Below are positions 16,195 to 24,644 of a stretch of DNA of 64,000 bases, one piece after another; the stretch's first letter is position 1; every line of letters begins with the position of its first letter. The notes beneath the pieces are model-generated. The model saw only the letters and a program-made list of their open reading frames with translations. It searched no databases and was not told the DNA's origin. A program made the position numbers and the translations under genes. The DNA comes from Actinomadura sp. 6K520 (GTDB taxonomy: Bacteria > Actinomycetota > Actinomycetes > Streptosporangiales > Streptosporangiaceae), in assembly GCF_004349245.1 (NCBI RefSeq), contig NZ_SMLC01000002.1:62001-126000 (forward strand), given 5' to 3'.

Positions 16195-17658
16195 TTGCCC
16201 GAGCACAACCAGAAGCCACTGACCACGGTCGCCGGTGCACCGGTCCCCGACAACCAGAACTCGGTCACCGCGGGCCCGCGCGGCCCGATGCTCCTGCAGG
16301 ACGTCTGGTTCCTGGAGAAGCTCGCCCACTTCGACCGCGAGGTCATCCCGGAGCGCCGGATGCACGCGAAGGGGTCGGGCGCGTTCGGCACCTTCACCGT
16401 CACCAACGACATCACGCGCTACACCGGCGCGAAGATCTTCTCCGAGGTCGGCAAGCGGACGGAGATGTTCGCCCGCTTCTCCACCGTCGCCGGTGAGCGC
16501 GGCGCGGCCGACGCCGAGCGCGACATCCGCGGCTTCGCGCTGAAGTTCTACACCGAGGAGGGCAACTGGGACCTCGTCGGCAACAACACCCCGGTGTTCT
16601 TCTTCCGCGACCCGCTGAAGTTCCCGGACCTCAACCACGCGGTGAAGCGCGACCCGCGTACCAACATGCGAGACCCGGAGAACAACTGGGACTTCTGGAC
16701 CAACCTGCCCGAGGCGCTGCACCAGGTCACGATCGTGATGTCGGACCGCGGCATCCCCGCGTCCTACCGGCACATGCACGGCTTCGGGTCGCACACCTAC
16801 AGCCTCGTCAACGCCGCGGGCGAGCGGTTCTGGGTGAAGTTCCACCACCGCACCCAGCAGGGCATCAAGAACCTCACCGACGCCGAGGCCGAGGCGCTCA
16901 TCGGCAAGGACCGCGAGTCCCACCAGCGCGACCTCTTCGAGGCGATCGAGCGGGGCGAATTCCCCAAGTGGAAGCTGTACGTCCAGGTCATGCCGGAGGC
17001 CGAGGCCGACGGCTACCGCTTCCACCCCTTCGACCTCACCAAGGTCTGGTCGAAGAAGGACTACCCGCTGATCGAGGTCGGCGAGTGGGAGCTGAACCGC
17101 AACCCCGACAACTACTTCGCCGACGTGGAGCAGGTCGCCTTCACCCCGGCCAACGTGGTTCCCGGTATCGGCTTCTCGCCCGACAAGATGCTGCAGGGCC
17201 GGCTGTTCTCCTACGGTGACGCCCAGCGGTACCGCCTCGGCGTGAACCACCACCAGATCCCGGTCAACCAGCCGCGGAGCCCGGTGAACTCCTACCACCG
17301 CGACGGCGCCATGCGCGTCGACGGCAACCAGGGCGCCACCCCGGGCATCGAGCCGAACTCCTACGGACGCTGGCAGGAGCAGCCCGGCTACCGCGAGCCG
17401 AGCCAGGCCGTGGGCGCCGTCGCCGACCGGTTCGACTTCCGCGCGGACGACGACAACTACTTCGAGCAGCCCGGCATCCTGTTCCGGAACATGAGCCCCG
17501 AGCAGCAGCAGGTCCTGTTCGAGAACACCGCCCGCGCGATCGACGGCGCCTCGCAGGCGACCGTCGAGCGGCACATCGCCAACTGCACTCAGGCCGACCC
17601 CGCCTACGGCGAGGGCGTCCGCAAGGCGATCGAGGCCCTGGCGGCCGGCGACCGCTGA
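16195..17658 (+). CDS. katA: monofunctional haem catalase, small-subunit type
   Basis: 487 aa, typical of small-subunit (clade 3-like) catalases that convert hydrogen peroxide to water and oxygen. The distal His is His57 in [11 protein letters not shown], the distal Asn is in [13 protein letters not shown], and the proximal haem Tyr is Tyr340 in [12 protein letters not shown]. The start is TTG 16195 with AGGAG eight bases before it; no ATG or GTG fits. A Fur-like palindrome lies upstream and a hairpin lies downstream before the ankyrin gene. Pairing with an ankyrin gene is known for katA-ankB in Pseudomonas. Confidence 0.96.
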   Translation: MPEHNQKPLTTVAGAPVPDNQNSVTAGPRGPMLLQDVWFLEKLAHFDREVIPERRMHAKGSGAFGTFTVTNDITRYTGAKIFSEVGKRTEMFARFSTVAGERGAADAERDIRGFALKFYTEEGNWDLVGNNTPVFFFRDPLKFPDLNHAVKRDPRTNMRDPENNWDFWTNLPEALHQVTIVMSDRGIPASYRHMHGFGSHTYSLVNAAGERFWVKFHHRTQQGIKNLTDAEAEALIGKDRESHQRDLFEAIERGEFPKWKLYVQVMPEAEADGYRFHPFDLTKVWSKKDYPLIEVGEWELNRNPDNYFADVEQVAFTPANVVPGIGFSPDKMLQGRLFSYGDAQRYRLGVNHHQIPVNQPRSPVNSYHRDGAMRVDGNQGATPGIEPNSYGRWQEQPGYREPSQAVGAVADRFDFRADDDNYFEQPGILFRNMSPEQQQVLFENTARAIDGASQATVERHIANCTQADPAYGEGVRKAIEALAAGDR

Positions 17659-17676
17659 GCCGCGCACCCTCGCACA

Positions 17677-17711
17677 CCTCGTCCCCGGCGTGCTCCACGC
17701 CGGGGACGAGG
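17677..17711 (+). terminator. strong hairpin between katA and the ankyrin gene
   Basis: Perfect 15-bp stem (arms CCTCGTCCCCGGCGT and ACGCCGGGGACGAGG) with a 5-base loop, starting 19 bases after the katA stop and ending a few bases before the AGGAGG of the next gene. It could terminate or stabilise katA mRNA and make ankyrin expression depend on read-through. Confidence 0.75.
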
Positions 17712-17729
17712 CGATCAGGAGGTTTCACC

Positions 17730-18116
17730 ATGAACGACACCGCATTGACGCCTGAGCAGACCGAGCGCATCGTAGCCCTGGCCATGGACCTCGCCCGCGA
17801 GGGCGACACCCGGCAGCTCGCCGAGTTCGTCGACCACGGGCTCCCCGTCGACGCGGCCGACGCGAACGGGAACACGCTGCTCATGCTCGCGTCCTACCAC
17901 GGCCACGCCGGAACGGTGCGCGCCCTCCTCGCCCGCGGCGCGGACCCGGACGTGCGCAACGGGCGGAACCAGTCCGCCATCGCCGGCGCGCTGTTCAAGG
18001 GCGCCGACGACGTCGTGACGGTTCTCCGCGACGCCGGCGCCGACCTCGACGCGGGCACCCCCACCGCCCGGGAGACCGCGGCCATGTTCGGCCGCGAGCA
18101 CCTCCTGACCGGCTGA
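17730..18116 (+). CDS. small ankyrin-repeat protein, catalase partner
   Basis: 128 aa with about three ankyrin repeats: the clear unit is NGNTLLMLASYHGHAGTVRALLARGADPDV (in two parts around residue 47-75), followed by a second with ALFKGADDVVTVLRDAGADL. No signal peptide. The start ATG has AGGAGG seven bases before it. In Pseudomonas the ankB product next to katA is needed for full catalase activity, perhaps by scaffolding or haem protection; the same pairing here suggests the same role (family knowledge plus context). Confidence 0.88.
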   Translation: MNDTALTPEQTERIVALAMDLAREGDTRQLAEFVDHGLPVDAADANGNTLLMLASYHGHAGTVRALLARGADPDVRNGRNQSAIAGALFKGADDVVTVLRDAGADLDAGTPTARETAAMFGREHLLTG

Positions 18117-18147
18117 CCCGCCCGGCCGAGCCGTTGGTCAGGCCGTC

Positions 18148-19644
18148 CTACCGGCCGGTGGCCCGCGACCACGGGCGGCGGCGCACCTCGTCCTCCAGCC
18201 GCTGGAGCAGGGGCGCCGTCCGCTCGTAGTTCGTGAGGCGGTCCGGCAGCCCCTCCCAGACGCGGGCGGCCAGCTCCGCCGCCTCGGCGAGGATGGCGTC
18301 GACGTTGATGTGGAGGAGCTCGCCGTCCCGTACCACCGGCGCCCCGTCGACCAGGACGGTGTCGACGGCATGGTTCATGTCGGCGTACGCGAGCTGGTAG
18401 GCGACCTGCTCCTTGGGCGCCACGAACACCTCGCTCGTGCGCAGCAGGACGAGGTCCGCGCGGTGCCCCGGGGCGACGCGTCCCAGCGGGACCCCCATGG
18501 CGCGGGCGCCGCCGTCCCAGCACATGCCGAGGACGGACAGCGCGCCCGGCCAGGACGCCCGCTCCTCGTGCGCCCGGGGCAGCAGCGCCGCCATCTTGAT
18601 CGTTTCCCACATGTTCTGGCCGTCGTTGCTGCTGGCGCCGTCCGAGCCCAGCGCCACCGCCGCGCCGGCGCGCAGCAGCGCCGGGACCGGGGCCACCCCG
18701 GCGCCCAGCTTGAGGTTGCTGACCGGGTTGTGGACGGCGACCGCCTCGGACGCGGCGAACCTGGCGATCTCGTCGTCGTCGAGCCAGATGGCGTGGGCGA
18801 ACGACGCCCACGGGCCCAGGCAGCCGATGCGTTCGAGGAACTCGACCGTCGAGGTGCCGTAGCGGGCCGCGGCCACGTAGACCTGCGACTTGGCGGACAG
18901 CAGGTGCGTCTGCAGCCGCAGCCCGCGCTCCCGCGCGGTGTCCGCGCTGGCGGTGAACAGGCCGGTCGAGCAGCGCGGCAGCGAGGACGGCCCGAGCATC
19001 GGGGTGATGCGCGGGTTCTCGCCGTGCCAGCGGTCGATGTAGCCGAGGACCTCGCCGAGCACCTCGTCGGGCTTGGCGCGGGGCGGCCGGACGAGGTGCT
19101 CGGTCCCGTCCACGAGGTCCAGGGGCAGCGACGAGAAGAAGTCCAGGTCGCTGTACTGGGCGGCGACGTTGGCGCGCATGCCGGCATCGGCGTAGGCCCG
19201 GGTGATGGCGTCGAGCCCCTCGCCCATCCACTCGTGGTCGGCGCGGGCGCAGTCGAGGACGCTCGTCGTCCCGTTGCGCAGCATCTGGATCGCGCCGAGC
19301 ATGGCCGACACGTACAGCTCGCGGGGGCTGAGCCGGGCGCCCGCCCCGCCGTAGCTGGCGAGCACCATCCAGGTGTCGAGCGGCAGGTCGTCGCACAGGC
19401 CCCGCTCGATGGTCTGGTTGGAGTGCGTGTGGGCGTTGACCAGCCCCGGAATCACGATGCGTCCCGAGGCGTCCACGACCTCCGCGCCGGGCGCGTCGAT
19501 GCCGGGCCCGACGCGGACGATGACGCCGTCCTCCACCAGGATGTCGCGCACCCCGAACTCGGATGCCACGTCGAAGACGTGACCGCCGCGGATGAGCGTC
19601 CTGCCCGTGCTTGGCGTGTTCTTCGTGCCGTTCGCCGTGCTCAA
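18148..19644 (-). CDS. ATZ/TRZ-type amidohydrolase (cytosine-deaminase-like superfamily)
   Basis: 498 aa. The metal HxH is His72/His74 in LVNAHTHSNQ; further ligands are the His of LQTHLLSAKSQV, the His of FAHAIWLDDDEI and the Asp of VALGSDGASSNDGQN. These are the hallmarks of enzymes that deaminate or dechlorinate N-heterocycles. The Glu normally three residues after the third His (the proton shuttle) is Ser here, so the chemistry may differ from deamination. It starts with TTG 19644 (GGAGGT five bases before), overlapping the decarboxylase subunit stop, as last gene of the twelve-gene operon. It probably removes an amino or other ring substituent of the operon's substrate. Confidence 0.88.
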   Translation of the reverse strand: MSTANGTKNTPSTGRTLIRGGHVFDVASEFGVRDILVEDGVIVRVGPGIDAPGAEVVDASGRIVIPGLVNAHTHSNQTIERGLCDDLPLDTWMVLASYGGAGARLSPRELYVSAMLGAIQMLRNGTTSVLDCARADHEWMGEGLDAITRAYADAGMRANVAAQYSDLDFFSSLPLDLVDGTEHLVRPPRAKPDEVLGEVLGYIDRWHGENPRITPMLGPSSLPRCSTGLFTASADTARERGLRLQTHLLSAKSQVYVAAARYGTSTVEFLERIGCLGPWASFAHAIWLDDDEIARFAASEAVAVHNPVSNLKLGAGVAPVPALLRAGAAVALGSDGASSNDGQNMWETIKMAALLPRAHEERASWPGALSVLGMCWDGGARAMGVPLGRVAPGHRADLVLLRTSEVFVAPKEQVAYQLAYADMNHAVDTVLVDGAPVVRDGELLHINVDAILAEAAELAARVWEGLPDRLTNYERTAPLLQRLEDEVRRRPWSRATGR

Positions 19645-20234
19645 GTTCGACCTCCGGGTTCGTCGCGTGCGGCCAGCCTTCGCTGGAAGACCGCCTTGTC
19701 GTCCACCTGCGACCAGCGGCCCGCCTGGGGGTAGGGGGACGCCTCGGACTCCACCGGCTGGACGACCATGGCCGGTCCTCCGGCGTCGTACATCCGCCGG
19801 ACGGCGGCGGCGACGTCCGGCTCGTCCGCGCGGGGCGGGGGCGACTCGACGCGCTCCCAGCCGCAGGCGCGGGCGGCGGCGCCCAGGTCGAGGCGGCCGG
19901 CGAGCGCCTGCCCGCCGCCGGTCTCGTACCGGCCGTTCGCGAAGACGACCATGCGCAGGTTCGGCGGGGCCGCGCCCGCGATCGCGGCGAGGACGCCGAG
20001 GTTCATCGCCAGGTCGCCGTCCCCCTCGATGAGGACCACCCGGTCCTCGGGGCGGGACAGGGCGAAGCCGAGCGCGAGCGACGGCGCCATGCCCATCGGG
20101 TCGGACGCGAAGTAGGTGAGGTTGGGCGCGGACACCTCCCGCCAGGCCCGCCCGGCCGACCCCAGCGAGCAGATGACGATGTCGTCCTCGGCGAGGACCC
20201 CGGCCACGATCCGGGCGAGCGTCGACCGTCTCAT
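19641..20234 (-). CDS. TPP-dependent decarboxylase, C-terminal (beta) subunit, sulfopyruvate/phosphonopyruvate decarboxylase-like
   Basis: 197 aa containing the TPP/Mg-binding motif GDGDLAMNLGVLAAIAG...NLRMVVFANGRYE. This is the C-terminal half of TPP decarboxylases, as in ComE and the beta part of phosphonopyruvate decarboxylase. The ATG overlaps the alpha-subunit stop (ATGA), so the two chains are made in equal amounts. The alpha chain carries the activating Glu. The pair would decarboxylate a 2-oxo acid to an aldehyde. No sulfonate- or phosphonate-specific gene is nearby, apart from an SsuABC-like transporter, so a non-sulfonated 2-oxo acid is equally possible. Confidence 0.85.
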   Translation of the reverse strand: MRRSTLARIVAGVLAEDDIVICSLGSAGRAWREVSAPNLTYFASDPMGMAPSLALGFALSRPEDRVVLIEGDGDLAMNLGVLAAIAGAAPPNLRMVVFANGRYETGGGQALAGRLDLGAAARACGWERVESPPPRADEPDVAAAVRRMYDAGGPAMVVQPVESEASPYPQAGRWSQVDDKAVFQRRLAARDEPGGRT

Positions 20235-20761
20235 CGGGCGTCCTCCCCGAGCAGGGACTCGCGGTCCAGCAGCAGGACGACGGGCCGCCGGTGCAGCCGG
20301 GCCTGGCCGGCCGCGGCGGTGACCAGGCGCGGGTCGGCGCCGCCGCGCACGCGGTGGTACGGCACGCCGATCGCGTCCAGCACGGGCGGCACGACGCGTC
20401 CCTTGTACGCCTGGTAGTAGAAGCCGTCGTCGACGTCCCCGCGCTGCGCGGCCAGCACCAGCAGCGGCAGTTCGTGCAGGTGGACGTACCCGGCGAGGGC
20501 GTTCGCGCCGACGAGCAGGCCCGCGTTCTGGCAGACGACGGCGCCGAGCCCGCCCGCGAGCGCCGCCCCGGCGGCGATGCCCAGCGCGTCGTCCTCCCTG
20601 GTGACCTTGACGTGCCGGATCCGCGGATCGGCGTCGAGGGCCGTGAGGAGAGGGGACAGCCACGAGTCGGGGAGGCTCGCCACGACCTGGATGCCCGCCG
20701 CGCCGAGCGCGGTGCGCAGGGTCGCGGCCGGGTCCCGGCCCGGTGGACGCTCGTTGCTCAC
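20231..20761 (-). CDS. TPP-dependent decarboxylase, N-terminal (alpha) subunit
   Basis: 176 aa from GTG 20761, overlapping the Mo-FAD stop. It is the PYR domain of a split TPP enzyme: the cofactor-activating Glu is in VTREDDALGIAAGAALAGG, followed by the glycine-rich VVCQNAGLLVGANALAGYV segment typical of ComD-like subunits. Alone it is inactive; it pairs with the following chain. The split organisation is known for sulfopyruvate decarboxylase (ComDE) in methanogens and for related bacterial enzymes. Confidence 0.85.
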   Translation of the reverse strand: MSNERPPGRDPAATLRTALGAAGIQVVASLPDSWLSPLLTALDADPRIRHVKVTREDDALGIAAGAALAGGLGAVVCQNAGLLVGANALAGYVHLHELPLLVLAAQRGDVDDGFYYQAYKGRVVPPVLDAIGVPYHRVRGGADPRLVTAAAGQARLHRRPVVLLLDRESLLGEDAR

Positions 20762-23700
20762 TGGTCTCCTTCCAACCGTCCGGCCGCCCGTACCGCCATG
20801 CCGAGCGCCGCGTCGAGCTTCCAGTCGTTGCCCGCGAGCGGGTGGCCGTGCCTTGCCAGCTCGCCGTCGAGGAGCGCGCGGAACCGGGCGGGGTCGAAGC
20901 GGGCGCCGTCGCATCCCGCCTCCGTGGCGCGGGCCCGCCACGGTGTGGGGGCCACCGCGCCGAGGACGACGCGGGTGTCGTCCCAGCGGCCGGCGGTGAC
21001 GGTGGCCGACAGCGCGACCGACACGACGGCGAAGTCCCCCGACCACAGCTGGAGCTTGTCGAACACGCAGCGGCGTTCCCGCGCGGAGGCCGGGACGCGT
21101 ACCGCCGTGACGATTTCGCCGGGCCGCAGGCACGTTTCCCCCGGCCCGGTGTAGAAGTCGCCGATCGTGACCGTCCGGTCCCCGGCGGGGCCGGAGAGCA
21201 GCACCCGGGCGTCCAGTGCGGTGAACACGGTGCCGAGGTCGGACGGCGTCACCGCCTGGCAGCGGTGCCCGCCGATCGCCGCGTGGTAGAAGCGGTGGTC
21301 GCCCTGGACGGCGTAGCACGGGCACGCGGCGCCGCCGCGCTTGTAGCAGTCGAAGCCGTTGCGGAAGAACCAGCAGCGCTTGGCCTGCACGAGGTTGCCG
21401 CCGACGGTGGCGACCGCCCGGATCTGGGTGGACGCGATCGACGCGACGGCGTCGGCGACCGCGTCGAACCGGCCGCGGGTCGTGGCCGCGAGGGCGTCCA
21501 GGGTGACCGCGGCGCCGATGTCGAGGGCGCCGTCGTCGCGGTCGGTGATCGTCCGCAGGGCAGGGACGGCGCTGAGCCGCACCAGGGTCGTCGGTGCGAT
21601 CAGGCGCTGCTGCCGCTGCGGGGCGAGGTCGGTGTTGCCGCCCACGGCGGTGCCGCCCTCGCCGGTCAGCGCCACGGCCTCGGCGGTGTCGGCGGGCCGT
21701 TCCACCGACTCGATCTCCCGTACCGGGACGCGGCGGGCAAGCCGGGTGCCGAACCGGTGGAGCGTCCAGTGCACGCCGAACGGGTACGCCCGCCGCAGCA
21801 GCTCGATCCACCACCGCGACGGCCGCGCGGCGATCCGGTACCTGCGGGCGGGACGGCCGTCGCGCTCGGCCAGGGCGCGCAGCACCTTGTCCGGGGTGAT
21901 CGGCAGGTCGCGGATGCGCACGCCGATCGCGTCGTATACCGCGTTCGCGACCGCGGGGGCGGGCGGCACGATCGGCATCTCGCCGACGCTCTTGGCGTCG
22001 TACGGCCCTGCCTCCTCGTCCCCCTCGATCAGCACGACCCGGACCGGCGGCAGGTCGGCAGCCCTGGGCAGGGCGTAGTTGATGTAGGCCGGGTTGACGG
22101 TGCGGCCGGACTCGTAGCCGAGCTCCTCGCCGAGCGCGGCGCCGAGCCCCTGCGCGACCCCGCCGATCACCTGGCCCTCGGCCATCGCCGGGTTGATCGC
22201 CCGGCCGATGTCGTGGGCCGCGACGTAGTCCAGGACGCGGACCCGGCCGGTCACTTCGTCCACCTCGACCTCGACCGCGTGGGCCGCGAAGGTGTAGCTG
22301 GCCGAGACGTTCGGGCGGGGGTTGCCGCCACCGAAGGTCTCCATCCGCGGGTCGACATAGGACGTCTCGTGGCTGAGCATCCCGTCGCGTGCGTCCGGGC
22401 TGAGCGCGACCAGGTCGCCGAGCGCGATGTCCGCGTCCGCGGCGTGCGCTCGCCCGCCGGCCAGCCTGACGTCGGCCGAGCCGAGCTTCTCCGCCGCCAG
22501 CCCGCGCACGGTCTCGGCGAGTTCCGCGGCGGCCTTCCGCACGGCGTGGCCGCCCATGTGCGTGCCGCGCGACGACCAGGCGCCCATGTCGAACGGGGTC
22601 AGCTCCCCGTCGGCCATCAGGACGTCCACGTCGTCGACGTCCACGCCGAGTTCCTCCGCGGCGATCTGCGCGAGGATCGTGCGCTGGCCGGTGCCCGCGT
22701 CGGCGCCGCCGAACCGCACCCGCGCCCGGCCGTCCTCGAACAGGTCGACGGCGGCGTCGGACCGGTTGGAGCCGCCGTGCGCGTACGAGCCGCTGCCGTG
22801 CATCCCGCACGCGACGCCCACCCCGCGCAGCGGACGGCGGTCGCGGCGCTTCTCGTCCCAGCCGATCGCGTCGCGGACCGCGGCCAGGCACTCGGCCAGC
22901 CGCGCGGAGCCCAGCCGGGCGCCGGACAGCGTCGTGGTGCCCGGCTCGTTGGCGTTGCGGAGCCGGAAGTCGATCGGGTCGATGCCGAGCCGCTCGGCCA
23001 GCTCGTCGGCCTGCGACTCCATCGCGAACGCGACCTGCGGGCTGCCGTAGCCGCGGAACTGCCCGCCGGGCGGCAGCGCAGTGTCGATCAGCCGGGCGTC
23101 CCAGGCGACACCCTCCGGCCGGTAGATCGAGCCGAGCGTCTTGATCCCGACCTTCATGATCGACGGTCCGTAGTGGTTGTAGGCGCCGTTGTCGACGTCG
23201 AGCCGGGCGTCGAGGGCGCGGAGCCTGCCGCCGTCGTCGGCGGCCGAGCGGAGCCGCACCCGGAAGGCGTGCCGCGGCTTGGTGGCGGCGAACTCCTCCT
23301 CGCGCGTGTACGCCAGCCGGACGGGCCTGCCCGCGGCGATGGACAGCGCCGCGGCGAGCGCCTCGTGCTCGCACACCTTCGACTTGGACCCGAACCCGCC
23401 GCCCACGGCGACGTCCCGGCAGATCACCCGCGCGGGGTCGAGCCCGAGCACGTGGGCGACCTCGGTCGTCACGAACCACGGGGCCTGCGTCGAGGTCCAC
23501 AGTTCGAGGGTTCCGGTGTCGGCGTGCCAGTGGGCGAGCGTGGTGTTCGGCTCCATGCAGGCGTGCGAGACCCGCGGGTAGTGGAACGTTCCCTCCACCG
23601 ACACCGTCGCGGCGTCGCGGCCGGTCCCGGGGTCGCCCCACTGCCCCGTGTCGTGCACCGACACGTTGTGCTCGCCGGACGGGCGGCGGTGCAGCCGGAG

Positions 23701-24144
23701 GGAACGCCGCTTCAGGGCGGCGTCCAACGTCAGCGGTGGCCGCCGGAGGGGACGGCGGTACCGCGCCACGATCGCTTCGGCGGCGGCCCTGGCCTGCTCC
23801 GCGGTCTCCGCGGCGACCGCGGCGACCTCCTCACCGACGAAGCGGACGACGTCGCGGGCGAGCGGATGGCGGTCCGAGTGCGCCCCTTCCGCGTGGATGT
23901 AGGGGGTGTCCACCGGGAAGTCCGCGGCGGTGATCACGGCGTGCACCCCGGGCATCCGGCGCGCCCGCGCGGTGTCCAGGGAGACGATCCGCGCGTACGG
24001 GTGCGGCGAGCGCAGGACATGTGCGGTCAGCGTGCCGGGCGGGGCGAGGTCACCGGCGTAGGCGTCGGTGCCGGAGGTCCGCTCGTCCCAGTTCTTGGGC
24101 GGCACGCTGGTGCCCACGACCCGCGGGACCGGCGGGGAGGTCAC
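20758..24144 (-). CDS. molybdenum hydroxylase: molybdopterin large subunit fused to FAD/[4Fe-4S] subunit
   Basis: 1128 aa from GTG 24144. Residues ~1-770 are a xanthine-oxidase-type Mo domain: GGGFGSKSKV, the arginine-rich GGQFRGYGSPQ, GADAGTGQRT, and the active-site Glu in KSVGEMPIVPPAPAVANAV. After a linker (about 770-810), residues ~810-1120 are a FAD domain (TAVGGNTDLAP; QIRAVATVGGNL) that also carries a cysteine cluster (KRCWFFRNGFDCYKRGG, ACPCY). The cluster is like the extra [4Fe-4S] of PaoB and 4-hydroxybenzoyl-CoA reductase beta. Mo-then-FAD in one chain is unusual; xanthine dehydrogenases have FeS-FAD-Mo. There is no stop between the halves. With the 2Fe-2S subunit it would hydroxylate an N-heterocycle or aldehyde. 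No signal peptide, so cytoplasmic. Confidence 0.88.
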   Translation of the reverse strand: MTSPPVPRVVGTSVPPKNWDERTSGTDAYAGDLAPPGTLTAHVLRSPHPYARIVSLDTARARRMPGVHAVITAADFPVDTPYIHAEGAHSDRHPLARDVVRFVGEEVAAVAAETAEQARAAAEAIVARYRRPLRRPPLTLDAALKRRSLRLHRRPSGEHNVSVHDTGQWGDPGTGRDAATVSVEGTFHYPRVSHACMEPNTTLAHWHADTGTLELWTSTQAPWFVTTEVAHVLGLDPARVICRDVAVGGGFGSKSKVCEHEALAAALSIAAGRPVRLAYTREEEFAATKPRHAFRVRLRSAADDGGRLRALDARLDVDNGAYNHYGPSIMKVGIKTLGSIYRPEGVAWDARLIDTALPPGGQFRGYGSPQVAFAMESQADELAERLGIDPIDFRLRNANEPGTTTLSGARLGSARLAECLAAVRDAIGWDEKRRDRRPLRGVGVACGMHGSGSYAHGGSNRSDAAVDLFEDGRARVRFGGADAGTGQRTILAQIAAEELGVDVDDVDVLMADGELTPFDMGAWSSRGTHMGGHAVRKAAAELAETVRGLAAEKLGSADVRLAGGRAHAADADIALGDLVALSPDARDGMLSHETSYVDPRMETFGGGNPRPNVSASYTFAAHAVEVEVDEVTGRVRVLDYVAAHDIGRAINPAMAEGQVIGGVAQGLGAALGEELGYESGRTVNPAYINYALPRAADLPPVRVVLIEGDEEAGPYDAKSVGEMPIVPPAPAVANAVYDAIGVRIRDLPITPDKVLRALAERDGRPARRYRIAARPSRWWIELLRRAYPFGVHWTLHRFGTRLARRVPVREIESVERPADTAEAVALTGEGGTAVGGNTDLAPQRQQRLIAPTTLVRLSAVPALRTITDRDDGALDIGAAVTLDALAATTRGRFDAVADAVASIASTQIRAVATVGGNLVQAKRCWFFRNGFDCYKRGGAACPCYAVQGDHRFYHAAIGGHRCQAVTPSDLGTVFTALDARVLLSGPAGDRTVTIGDFYTGPGETCLRPGEIVTAVRVPASARERRCVFDKLQLWSGDFAVVSVALSATVTAGRWDDTRVVLGAVAPTPWRARATEAGCDGARFDPARFRALLDGELARHGHPLAGNDWKLDAALGMAVRAAGRLEGDQ

Positions 24145-24644
24145 GCTGTCTCCCGGTGCGCTGTCTCCCGGTGCGCCGTCTCCCGATGCGCGGCCGCCCG
24201 GCGGATCGCGCCGATGATCTGCGTGTAGCCGGTGCAGCGGCAGATGTTCCCCGACATCGCGACCCGGAGTTCCTCGTCGCTGAGCCGCGCGGCCTCGTCG
24301 AGCAGGGCACCCGCCCGGACGATCTGCCCGGGCGTGCAGAACCCGCACTGGAACCCGCCCGTCTCGGCGAACGCGCGCCGCAGCTCGCGGTGCTCGTCCG
24401 CGAGTCCCTCCACGGTCGTGATCCGGGCGTGCTCGGCCTCCTCGACCATGAGCACGCACGACATCACCGGGACGCCGTCGAGCAGGACCGTGCACGCCCC
24501 GCACTCGCCGCGCCCGCACGCCTCCTTGGCGCCGCGCAGCCCCAGCCCGCCGCGCAGCACCGAGAGCAGCGGCTCGCCGGGCCGCGCGTCGACCTCGACC
24601 ACGGCGCCGTTGACGTCGAGTTCCGTCCGCCGCGATCGACTCAT
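24141..24644 (-). CDS. molybdenum hydroxylase [2Fe-2S] small subunit
   Basis: 167 aa. The plant-ferredoxin cluster motif is CGRGECGACTVLLDG near residue 43 and the second cluster is CGFCTPGQI...ICRCTGY near residues 102-141; both clusters appear complete. It passes electrons from the Mo site to FAD. The ATG overlaps the preceding hydrolase stop. The C-terminus is extended by three HRETA units encoded by a 15-bp tandem repeat that runs into the overlap with the next gene. It is about 10 residues longer than usual because of this. Confidence 0.92.
   Translation of the reverse strand: MSRSRRTELDVNGAVVEVDARPGEPLLSVLRGGLGLRGAKEACGRGECGACTVLLDGVPVMSCVLMVEEAEHARITTVEGLADEHRELRRAFAETGGFQCGFCTPGQIVRAGALLDEAARLSDEELRVAMSGNICRCTGYTQIIGAIRRAAAHRETAHRETAHRETA
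24145..24189. repeat. 15-bp tandem repeat (3 units) at the 3' end of the [2Fe-2S] gene
   Basis: Unit GCTGTCTCCCGGTGC on the plus strand, two exact copies and one with two changes. It encodes HRETA x3 and ends at the GTGA overlap with the Mo-FAD gene. The number of units could vary without shifting the frame. Confidence 0.85.

Noticed and set aside
20231..23641. 1136-codon minus-strand frame that includes the TPP alpha subunit
   Set aside because: Only the last ~176 codons are real; the upstream part is the wrong frame of the Mo-FAD gene.
20743..24228. 1161-codon plus-strand open frame opposite the molybdenum hydroxylase
   Set aside because: Shadow frame without recognisable motifs; the minus strand has full Mo, FAD and Fe-S signatures.
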